Shown: positions 55,310-64,000 of the stretch, one piece after another
Numbering within the stretch: position 1 is the first letter of the stretch
Layout of the letters: each line of letters begins with the position of its first letter
Source: Ascidia mentula
Lineage: Eukaryota; Chordata; Ascidiacea; Phlebobranchia; Ascidiidae
Direction: 5' to 3'
Assembly (NCBI GenBank): GCA_947561715.1
Contig: OX387204.1
Coordinates: 9,987,001-10,051,000, forward strand
Length of the DNA: 64,000 nucleotides
Translations under genes and position numbers: made by a program
Notes under the pieces: model-generated
The model's database searches: none
What the model was told of the DNA's origin: nothing
Seen by the model: only the letters and a program-made list of their open reading frames with translations

Positions 55310-55889
55310 TGTAACGTGCTTTTTCTAGCCGATCGGTAACGCTACACGTTGCACAGCGGTTCAGCACAAAATGTCTCGAAACGCGCTCCTAGCTTCCCAG
55401 GTAGTCACCAAGTACAGGACACAAAACACAGTTGTATTCAATGTGAAATGAATGACGGGCGCAAAGTCACGGCGCCGGAACGGGAGCGGTTTCTAGTAAA
55501 GAAACACAATTGTACAATCAATACGTAAACAAATTTACACTATAGCAAAATCAATCGCACTTACCGAACTGTTTTGCGACCGATCTTATTCAGAGAATTG
55601 TCCGTTGTGACAACACATTTTTCAGTAGCATTATTATAATCCAGTAAAGTTTCAATTGTTGCAAGGCACAGTAAACAAACTATTTCGCAGTTTTGCTTAT
55701 TCAAATAGAATCGTTATTATTAAAGATACCACAATAACTGGTAACACAACTAGCAAAGAAGAAAAACACAACCATGCGGTCTGCACGCGCACGGCTACTG
55801 CGCAGCCTTTGTGACGCAATAACAGAAGTTGTGCCAAACATAGAAAACGTAATGGAAAGAACTAACGAAATCGGGTTTGGGAATCTACA
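55310..55889 (-). repeat. Element G 5' LTR
   Basis: 580 bp, apparently identical to 48823-49402. The sequence just inside (minus strand tacaagtttcgaactgt) is the candidate primer site. Confidence 0.95.
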
Positions 55890-56343
55890 TGGACAAGTGC
55901 TGAAATCGCATAGTTACATACGTTGTGCAACCGCAAAAGCAATACTGGAGTACCAGCGTTTTCCACTGTGTAATAAAGCTTGTACTGAAAAAAAATATTT
56001 TTTGTCGAAAAGTCATATACTGCAAAATGGACAAGTGCTGAAATCGCATAGTTACATACGTTGTGCAACCGCAAAAGCAATACTGGAGTACCAGCGTTTT
56101 CCACTGTGTAATAAAGCTTGTACTGAAAAAAAATATTTTTTATCGAAAAGTCATATACTGCAAAATGGAGAAGTGCTGAAATCTCATAGTTACATACGTT
56201 GTGCAACCGCAAAAGCAACACTAAAGTACCAGTCTTTTCCACTGTATAATAAAGCTTGTACTGAAAAAAAATATTTTTTTTGTTGAAAAGTCATATACTG
56301 CAAAATGGACAAGTGCTGAAATTGCACAGTTACATACGTTGTG
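55890..56343 (+). repeat. 138-bp satellite array, forward part 2
   Basis: It resumes with tggacaagtgctgaaat in register with the part before element G, runs 3.3 monomers and is interrupted by element E after acatacgttgtg. Confidence 0.93.
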
Positions 56344-57077
56344 TGTTACATCGTAAATTACTGTTTTTTGTCTACTGTCTCCCCAAATGGTAAATTTCTG
56401 TATAAACAGCGCCTTCATGTGGAAAATTTCGCGCCTCGTGTTCGGCAAGTTTGCTGACAACGGCTGTAGTTAGTTTCGTGGGTCTACGAATCTTGTGTCG
56501 TTTGTTTTGCAGGAAAATTAAGTTAATTATTCTTAACAAGTTAAGTAACCTGTTCTTTATTGCTGTGCACATCAAGTCTCACAGTAATTAGTAACCCAGT
56601 TGTTTTGGTAAGTGTTGTTTTATTTACATGTGTGTCTTTGTCAACATTATGTCAATAACCATTGTCTTGAATTGTTAAACCTTTGTTGTGACAATATGTC
56701 TGGTTTAAAGTGTACTTTGTTTGTTACTTGCAGTTTGACTTGAATGCTCGTCAACAAATAACTGTTTTAAAGTCCTGGTCAAAACGTTTCGGTAAGAATG
56801 TTTTTTCGTTGAAACCGGCATTTTTCTATTGTGCTTATGGCCCAATATTTCCTTTAGAAAACCGTCCGCCAGTTTATCAATCTAATCCCGTGAAGTACTA
56901 CATCCCGCTAATTGAAGCCAACAAGGGCTTTGTTAATACAATAAACTGTTGGAATTTTGTTGGAGTGTTAGTGGGAAGAAGCCTGTAGTTGGGACCTGGC
57001 AGGCGCGTTTTTGAATCTACGTAGAAGCACCAGAGTGGACGTCTGTGCCCACCAGGAGCACTGAAGTAGGCGTTACA
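56344..57077 (+). repeat. Element E 5' LTR
   Basis: 734 bp from TGTTACATCG to GGCGTTACA. It is followed by ttcgaagttttcgaaacg, the candidate primer site. Confidence 0.94.
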
Positions 57078-57133
57078 TTCGAAGTTTTCGAAACGTTTTT
57101 GCAAAACAAACGTTTTTGATTGAAAGTGAAGCT

Positions 57134-59773
57134 ATGCCTGGAAGTGAAGGAGGTCAATCCTTTTCATCACCAATATCTAGGCACCAAGTAGTGCTGAAAA
57201 AACATGCAGCACCATCAATGATCCAACTGAAGCATGACAAAGAATTACTGAATGACTGGTATAAGACTGCTGAAAATGCAATCATGTACAAAGATATTTC
57301 ATTGGTTAATTCTGTTTCAAAACGTATTGAAGAAGTTTCAACTCGCTTGATAAACACATACTCTGAGCTTTTAGAGTGGGTACCATCAGGTGAAAGGCAT
57401 GATGACTTTCAACTACAGTTACAGGAAGTCGTTCAATGTAAGAAGGAAATGGAAGCAAGAATTGGTCAGTTTCAAACGAATTTCAAAATTCAGGTTGGAG
57501 AGAACATTGATGTTAGTTCTTCGTCATTCGTTACATCTCCAGTTGCTGTTCGTACTTTTCCGGCTGTGCAACAGGCCCGAAGTGCGAGGACGAGCTCTTC
57601 CAAGTCTACCCATTTTTCAAGAAGCTGTACAAAGACACAGGGAAGTACATCATCCAGTGTAAAGCGGTTGGAAGCAAAGGTTCGTCTTGAAAAGGCTCAA
57701 GTGAGATCACGGCATGTTGAGAAAACACAACAAATTGAACATGAAAAACAAAAACTTGAAGCTCAAAGGCAAACACTAGCAGCACAGTGTGAAATTGAAG
57801 AAGCTGAAGCAGAAGTTAAAATTTGGGAGGCAGCTTCTAATGTGTCTCCAGATGATGGGAAAATGAGATCAAATGAAACCGATATTCCAAAACCTTTTCA
57901 TAATGGTCTTGCTGAAGAAAATGAAGTTCTATTGTTGAAGCCCTGCAAGTCCAAGTACACCTCTCCGCTGGACAAAGCTGACACAGCAAACCCATCTAAA
58001 GCAGAAACTGTACAACCTGAAAGTGCTGTTGTGCGTGGAATAATGGCTGCAGTTGGTGATGCAATGTCTACACCAAAAACAGATTCCCTGAAATTTCATG
58101 GAGAACCAATGGATTATTGGCCATTTATCAGAAGTTTCGAAGCCACTATTGAAAAGAAGGCACCTTCTGATCGAGTAAAGATGAACTATCTAATGAATTA
58201 TTGCAAAGGAAAAGCTTACTCATTAATTGAGCATTGTACAGTTATGCCACCTGAATTGGGATATGTTCAAGCTCAAAGCATTCTATATGACAATTTCGGA
58301 AAACCATACATAGTGTCAAGAGCCTTTGTTCGCCAACTTACAAGTGGTCCAAATCTCAAACCAGATGATTCTGATGGTTTGCAGCAGTTTGCTACTTCAC
58401 TGCGCAAATGTCTTTTGATTTTGAAAGGCTTGGGAAATTTTAGTGATCTGAACACCACTGACAGGTTGGTTGAGTTGGTATTGAAGTTACCATACAACTC
58501 ACAGAATTTGTGGAAACGTCGTGCGGCTACTATCCTCCGAGAAAAGGGCGAAGAAGCAAATTTCCAGCATTTAGTGGAGTTTGTTGAAGAAGAAGCAGAG
58601 GTTGCCAACACTGTTTTTGCAAAACTGCTGGTACCTCGCAAAAGAGAAGAAAGGAAGCCCCAGAACAAACCACCCAAGAAGAGTTCTGTTCACACAGTTG
58701 TAACCAAGGCGAATAGAGCGCCCACACAGACCAGGTTTACAAAATCAGTTTCGAAGTGCTTGTTCTGCAGCCAAAGTCACTCCTTTGTTGACTGCCCTAG
58801 TTTGAAGAAAAAATCTGTTTCAGAAAGAGCCAACTGGTTTCGTGAGAAGTATTTATGTTTCAATTGCCTAAATCCTGGTCACATTGCAAAGCAGTGCAAA
58901 GAAGCTGTTACTTGTTCTGTAGAAGGTTGTGGAAGAAAGCACCATGCATTATTGCATTTGCCCACAAGAAGTGCATCAGCTATAAGAAATCCTGATGCAA
59001 GAAATGAAAGTTCATCTGTAAGTGATGTGCCTTGTACAGGGAAGGTTTGTTGCAACACATCAAAGAATGGAAGGAGTGCATATATGAGTGTCCTACCTGT
59101 AAAGTTTGTTGCCAATGGCAGAGAATTCGAGTCCTATGCCTTTCTTGACATTGGGTCCGATGCTACGTTTTGTCATACAAAGCTAATCGAAAAACTTGGT
59201 TTAAAGGGAAAGTTTAAACGCATACAAATGGATACACTTGGGCGGAGGCCAAAGATGCTAGAAGGAATTGGTGTTGATTTACAAGTGGTATCCATGGATG
59301 GTAATGACGTCATCAACATTGAAGAAGCCATGTCCGTGGATCATATTCCAGTAAGTCCATACTCCTACCCAACTGACGAGGATCTACAAAGCTTGCCTCA
59401 TCTAAAAGGTCTTGAGATGCCAAAGGTCGACAGTGAGGAAATTATGTTGTTAATTGGTACCGATACACCGTATGCTCATCGCACCCTGGAGATTCGAACT
59501 GGAGGGAAAAAGGAGCCATTTGCTGCGAGAACTCCACTGGGGTGGTCGTTGATTGGTCCATCACCAGATAAAGGGTATGTGCAAGCCAATCGAATCAGAA
59601 CATTGGAACTGGATCAAAGAATACAAAGGTCATGGTACCAAGATTTTTGTGAAGAACCTGGAGATTTGCAATTCCCCACATCTAAGGAAGACAGAAAGGT
59701 TTTAAAGTTTATGAAGGAAGAAGTTAAAACATGTGGATGGACATTTTGTCCTACCTTTACCCAAGAGGAATAG
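57134..59773 (+). CDS. gag-pol: Element E Gag-protease, ends at a frameshift
   Basis: 879 codons from the ATG at 57134, a short distance after the LTR. Features in order: helical N-terminus, coiled coil (KRLEAKVRLEKAQVRSRH), DUF1759-like Gag (LKFHGEPMDYWPFIRSF), zinc knuckles near 541 (CLFCSQSHSFVDC) and 574 (CFNCLNPGHIAKQC), and an aspartic protease with FLDIGSDATF near 670, where DIG replaces DSG/DTG. The frame shifts at an A run near 59728 (one extra A) and stops at 59773, before RT. Gag and protease could still be made. Confidence 0.9.
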   Translation: MPGSEGGQSFSSPISRHQVVLKKHAAPSMIQLKHDKELLNDWYKTAENAIMYKDISLVNSVSKRIEEVSTRLINTYSELLEWVPSGERHDDFQLQLQEVVQCKKEMEARIGQFQTNFKIQVGENIDVSSSSFVTSPVAVRTFPAVQQARSARTSSSKSTHFSRSCTKTQGSTSSSVKRLEAKVRLEKAQVRSRHVEKTQQIEHEKQKLEAQRQTLAAQCEIEEAEAEVKIWEAASNVSPDDGKMRSNETDIPKPFHNGLAEENEVLLLKPCKSKYTSPLDKADTANPSKAETVQPESAVVRGIMAAVGDAMSTPKTDSLKFHGEPMDYWPFIRSFEATIEKKAPSDRVKMNYLMNYCKGKAYSLIEHCTVMPPELGYVQAQSILYDNFGKPYIVSRAFVRQLTSGPNLKPDDSDGLQQFATSLRKCLLILKGLGNFSDLNTTDRLVELVLKLPYNSQNLWKRRAATILREKGEEANFQHLVEFVEEEAEVANTVFAKLLVPRKREERKPQNKPPKKSSVHTVVTKANRAPTQTRFTKSVSKCLFCSQSHSFVDCPSLKKKSVSERANWFREKYLCFNCLNPGHIAKQCKEAVTCSVEGCGRKHHALLHLPTRSASAIRNPDARNESSSVSDVPCTGKVCCNTSKNGRSAYMSVLPVKFVANGREFESYAFLDIGSDATFCHTKLIEKLGLKGKFKRIQMDTLGRRPKMLEGIGVDLQVVSMDGNDVINIEEAMSVDHIPVSPYSYPTDEDLQSLPHLKGLEMPKVDSEEIMLLIGTDTPYAHRTLEIRTGGKKEPFAARTPLGWSLIGPSPDKGYVQANRIRTLELDQRIQRSWYQDFCEEPGDLQFPTSKEDRKVLKFMKEEVKTCGWTFCPTFTQEE

Positions 59774-60812
59774 CGTAAAATTACCTGGAGACAATTTAGT
59801 TTCAGCGCAAAAAAGATTGCTGTATTTGCAAAGGCGCTTGCAAAAGGATGACTTACTTTGCAAAGGATATGTGGAAAGAATTCAAGAGTACATAGACAAA
59901 GGATATGCTGAACAGGTGCCAACTGAAGAACTACAAACAAGTGACCCCACGTGGTACCTTCCTCACCATCCAGTTTATCACCCACATAAACCAGACAAAG
60001 TCAGAGTCGTCTTTGATTGCGCTGCAACACAAAAAGGTGTGTCCTTAAACGATAGTCTCATGCAGGGTCCTGACCTTGTTAACAGTCTGGTCAGTGTGCT
60101 AACCCGCTTCCGAAAGAATCAAATTGCAATTGTTGGTGATGTGGAAGCTATGTTCCACCAAGTTAGAGTAAAGAAGAGTGATTCCAATTTACTGAGGTTT
60201 TTATGGTGGCCTGAAGGTGATCTCACAAAGAAGCCAACAGTTCACCGAATGTTAGTCCACATATTTGGAGCCACCTCATCCCCATGTATGGCTACATTCT
60301 GTTTGAAGCACACCACTGAGGAATTTGGACATGAGTTTGACAAACATGTGTCTGAAATAGTGAAGCACAACTTTTATGTAGATTATTGTTTAGCATCTGC
60401 ACCTACTGAAGAGGAAGCAATTAAGACTGTTTTCCAACTTTGTAAATTGCTACAAAGGGGAGGTTTTCGTCTCACAAAGTGGATTTCAAACAGCCAAGTG
60501 CAGTTCTTAGCTGACGAATTTTGGAGACGATGGACCAATGAGTACTTGCCAACCATCGCTTTGCGGCAAAAGTGGCCAGACAGAAGAAAAAATATCGAAG
60601 TCGGCGATATTGTTCTCGTTGTTAACGAATCTATGCCCCGTCGAGGCTGGGACCTTGGTCGAGTTATAAATACCTATCCGGACAAACATGGAGTTGTCAG
60701 ACAAGTCGACGTCAAAACGAAATCAAACATAATCAAAAGGCCAATTGCAAAGTTGTGCCTTGTTTTCGAGGCTAGCGGTTCCCAAGTGCATTCGACAGGC
60801 TCCGACAACTAG
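59733..60812 (+). pseudogene. Element E RT fused in frame to integrase C-terminus
   Basis: The RT part runs from the thumb-proximal linker through [42 protein letters not shown] and a GATSSP motif to the catalytic region. There YVDD reads YVDY, so the second catalytic aspartate is lost. After TKWISNSQ the frame jumps without interruption to the integrase C-terminal domain (LADEFWRRWTNEYLPTIALR) and ends at 60812. About 2.2 kb is missing compared with C. The remaining C-terminal domain is intact. Confidence 0.92.
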
Positions 60813-61030
60813 TCGTCGACTACTAGTGTTGAGCGTGGTGCTCTAAATTGAAGGAAGACATGAAGAAATGAACGCTATGCTGTTGAGCTAACACCCACGC
60901 ATGTTTATTCATACAGACTTTGCTGCAACTAGCCAATTGAAATTGGCAAATTTTTCGTCTCCGTAACTTGTGTGATTTACGATGTTAATTTTTGTTTGTA
61001 AATTGGAAATGTACTCTTCTGAGCCGTACA

Positions 61031-61044
61031 TTTGTGGGGGAGGA
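61031..61044 (+). other. Polypurine tract of element E
   Basis: tttgtgggggagga directly before the 3' LTR start. Confidence 0.88.
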
Positions 61045-61770
61045 TGTTACATCGTAAATTACTGTTTTTTGTCTACTGTCTCCCCAAATGGTAAATTTCT
61101 GTATAAACAGCGCCTTCATGTGGAAAATTTCGCGCCTCGTGTTCGGCAAGTTTGCTGACAACGGCTGTAGTTAGTTTCGTGGGTCTACGAATCTTGTGTC
61201 GTTTGTTTTGCAGGAAAATTAAGTTAATTATTCTTAACAAGTTAAGTAACCTGTTCTTTATTGCTGTGCACATCAAGTCTCACAGTAATTAGTAACCCAG
61301 TTGTTTTGGTAAGTGTTGTTTTATTTGCATGTGTGTCTTTGTCAACATTATGTCAATAACCATTGTCTTGAATTGTTAAACCATTGTTGTGACAATATGT
61401 CTGGTTTAAAGTGTACTTTGTTTGTTACTTGCAGTTTGACTTGAATGCTCGTCAACAAATAACTGTTTTAAAGTCCTGGTCAAAACGTTTCGGTAAGAAT
61501 GTTTTTTCGTTGAAACCGGCATTTTTCTATTGTGCTTATGGCCCAATATTTCCTTTAGAAAACCGTCCGCCAGTTTATCAATCTAATCCCGTGAAGTACT
61601 GCATCCCGCTAATTGAAGGGCTTTGTTAATACAATAAACTGTTGGAATTTTGTTGGAGTGTTAGTGGGAAGAAGCCTGTAGTTGGGACCTGGCAGGCGCG
61701 TTTTTGAATCTACGTAGAAGCACCAGAGTGGACGTCTGTGCCCACCAGGAGCACTGAAGTAGGCGTTACA
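61045..61770 (+). repeat. Element E 3' LTR
   Basis: 726 bp. Relative to the 5' LTR it lacks 8 bp near 61615 and has about three substitutions. Confidence 0.94.
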
Positions 61771-64000
61771 TTGTGCAACCGCAAAAGCAATACTGGAGTA
61801 CCAGCGTTTTCCACTGTATAATAAAGCTTGTACTGAAAAAAACTATTTTTTATCGAAAAGTCATATACTGCAATCGCACAGTTACATACGTTGTGCAACC
61901 GCAAAAGCAATACTGGAGTACCAGCGTTTTCCACTGTATAATAAAGCTTGTACTGAAAAAAAATATTTATCACAAAAGTCATATACTGCAAAATGGACAA
62001 GTGCTGAAATCGCACAGTTACATACGTTGTGCAACCGCAAAAGCAATACTTGAGTACCAGCGTTTTCCACTGTATAATAAAGCTTGTACTGAAAAAAAAT
62101 ATTTTTAATCGAAAAGTCATATACTGCAAAATGGACAAGTGCTGAAATTGCATAGTTACATACGTTGTGCAACCGCAAAAGCAATACTGGAGTTCCAGCG
62201 TTTTCCACTGTATAATAATTCATATACTGCAAAATGGACAAGTGCTGAAATCGCATAGTTACATACGTTGTGCAACCGCAAAAGCAATACTGGAGTACCA
62301 GCGTTTTCCACTGTATAATAAAGCTTGTACAGACAAAAAATATTTTTTCACAAAAAGTCATATACTGCAAAATGGACAAGTGCTGAAATTGCATAGTTAC
62401 ATACGTTGTGCAACCGCAAAAGCAATACTGGAGTACCAGCGTTTTCCACTGTATAATAAAGCTTGTACTGGAAAAAACATATTTTTCATCGAAAAGTCAT
62501 ATACTGCAAAATGGACAAGCGCTGAAATCGCACAGTTACATACGTTGTGCAACCGCAAAAGCAATACTGGAGTACCAGCGTTTTCCACTGTATAATAAAG
62601 CTTGTACAGAAAAAAAATATTTTTTCACAAAAAGTCATATACTGCAAAATGGACAAATGCTGAAATCGCATAGTTACATACGTTGTGCAACCGCAAAAGC
62701 AATACTTGAGTAGCAGCGTTTTCCACTGTATAATAAAGCTTGTACTGAAAAAAAATATTTTTTATCGAAAGTCATATACTGCAAAATGGACAAGTGCTGA
62801 AATTGCATAGTTACATACGTTGTGCAACCGCAAAAGCAATACTGGAGTACCAGCGTTTTCCACTGTATAATAAAGCTTGTACTGAAAAAAAATATTTTTA
62901 ATCGAAAAAAAGTCATATACTGCAAAATGGACAAGTGCTGAAATTGCATAGTTACATACGTTGTGCAACCGCAAAAGCAATACTGGTTTACCAGCGTTTT
63001 CCATTGTGTAATAAAGCTTGTACTGAAACAAAATATTTTTTATCGAAAAGTCATATACTACAAAATGGACAAGTGCTGAAATCGCACAGTTACATACGTT
63101 GTGCAACCGCAAAAGCAATACTTGAGTATCAGCGTTTTCCACAGTATAATAAAGCTTGTACTGCCAAAAAATATTTTTCATCGAAAAGTCATATACTGCA
63201 AAATGGACAAGTGCTGAAATCGCATAGTTACATACGTTGTGCAACCGCAAAAGCAATACTGGAGTATCAGCGTTTTCCACTGTATAATAAAGCTTGTACT
63301 GCTAAAAAATATTTTTTTTTGAAAAGTCATATACTGCAAAATGGACAAGTGCTGAAATCGCATAGTTACATACGTTGTGCAACCGCAAAAGCAATACTGG
63401 AGTATCAGCGTTTTCCACTGTATAATAAAGCTTGTACTGCAAAAAAATATTTTTCATCGAAAAGTCATATACTGCAAAATGGACAAGTGCTGAAATCGCA
63501 TAGTTACATACGTTGTGCAACCGCAAAAGCAATACTGGAGTATCAGCGTTTTCCACTGTATAATAAAGCTTGTACTGCAAAAAAATATTTTTCATCGAAA
63601 AGTCAAAAATTGCAAAATGGACAAGTGCTGAAATTGCATAGTTACATACGTTGTGCAACCGCAAAAGCAATACTGGAGTACCAGCATTTTCCACTGTATA
63701 ATAAAGCTTGTACTGAAAAAAAATATTTTTTATCGAAAAGTCATATACTGCAAAATTGACAAGTGCTGAAATATCATAGTTACATACGTTGTGCAACCGC
63801 AAAAGCAATACTGGAGTATCAGCGTTTTCCACTGTATAATAAAGCTTGTACTGCAAAAAAATATTTTTCATCGAAAAGTCATATACTGCAAAATGGACAA
63901 GTGCTGAAATCGCATAGTTACATACGTTGTGCAACCGCAAAAGCAATACTGGAGTATCAGCGTTATCCACTGTATAATAAAGCTTGTACTGCAAAAAAAT
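61771..64000 (+). repeat. 138-bp satellite array, forward part 3, runs off the window
   Basis: It resumes with ttgtgcaaccgcaaaag and continues to the last base. The marker ggacaagtgctg recurs at 63205, 63343, 63481, 63619, 63757 (one change) and 63895, exactly 138 bp apart. Monomers toward the window end share variants (gagtatcagcg, actgcaaaaaa), which shows local homogenisation. Some units near 61860 and 62220 are shortened. Confidence 0.95.

Larger units (their letters stand above)
48823..55889 (-). mobile_element. BEL/Pao LTR retrotransposon G, nearly intact
   Basis: 7,067 bp with two 580-bp LTRs that appear identical, flanked by tggac (48818-48822 and 55890-55894). It lies in the 138-bp satellite, which continues in register on the other side. 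Coding capacity is complete except for one single-base frameshift in RNase H near 51535. It is a different lineage from C, with a DTG protease and an unrelated LTR. It is young and may have been active until the frameshift, or the shift may be an assembly error. Confidence 0.95.
56344..61770 (+). mobile_element. BEL/Pao element E, internally deleted, non-autonomous
   Basis: 5,427 bp, flanked by ttgtg (56339-56343 and 61771-61775), inserted in the 138-bp satellite. LTRs are 734 and 726 bp and differ by about three substitutions and one 8-bp indel by eye. The interior lacks about 2.2 kb (RNase H and most of integrase) relative to C. In addition the RT motif is changed and one frameshift is present. 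The element is recent but cannot supply its own RT or integrase. Confidence 0.94.

Noticed and set aside
46326..64000. Many 60-270-codon frames with recurring peptides in the 138-bp array, as a repeat protein
   Set aside because: They occur on both strands, follow the satellite period, and lack any promoter or recognisable domain. Kept only as an observation about monomer length.
46326..64000. CRISPR-like array
   Set aside because: There are no short repeats with unique spacers; the whole 138-bp unit is repeated, and the context is eukaryotic.
1..64000. tRNA or rRNA genes
   Set aside because: No cloverleaf with A and B boxes and no conserved rRNA segment was recognised. A short gene could still be missed without a covariance search.

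Overview
The window is metazoan, almost certainly invertebrate, nuclear DNA made mostly of transposable elements and satellite DNA. BEL/Pao LTR retrotransposons, which are known only from animals, supply nearly all long coding sequence. Short introns with GT-AG ends, AATAAA signals and AT-rich satellites fit the same picture. I see no bacterial genes, operons, tRNA, rRNA or CRISPR array. The species cannot be named from sequence alone.

Layout: (1) 1-6889, BEL element A (minus), frameshifted, with a hAT-like MITE in gag; its 3' LTR runs off the window start. (2) 7179-14577, the 3' part of BEL element B (minus), with a 42-copy hexanucleotide expansion in its LTR. BEL element D (plus, 9314-14140) is inserted in it and flanked by a 5-bp duplication. 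(3) 14578-15875, an internally deleted Ty3/Gypsy element F. (4) 15876-24381, gene-poor DNA with LTR debris, small inverted-repeat elements, tandem repeats, a HECT-like relic and a probable two-exon gene fragment. (5) 24382-30940, a 6.56-kb palindromic element with about 2-kb arms, a 7-bp target duplication and a 205-bp tandem array in its loop. (6) 30941-42352, a satellite-rich region with inverted ends, carrying a ULP1-like protease exon. The intact BEL element C (32505-39860) is inserted in it. (7) 42353-46325, a Gypsy LTR scrap and the truncated BEL element H (minus). (8) 46326-64000, a 138-bp satellite array with a head-to-head inversion. BEL element G (minus, 48823-55889) and deleted BEL element E (plus, 56344-61770) are both inserted in it, each with a 5-bp duplication. 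The array runs off the window end.

The BEL elements share one plan: LTR, coiled-coil and zinc-knuckle Gag, aspartic protease, reverse transcriptase, RNase H, integrase with a C-terminal domain, polypurine tract, LTR. C has one unbroken polyprotein and LTRs that look identical, so it is the best candidate for a currently active element. G also has LTRs that look identical but carries one frameshift. E is deleted yet young, so it probably moved using proteins supplied by a relative. A, B, D and H are decayed. The window therefore records several rounds of insertion, with satellites and older elements as targets.
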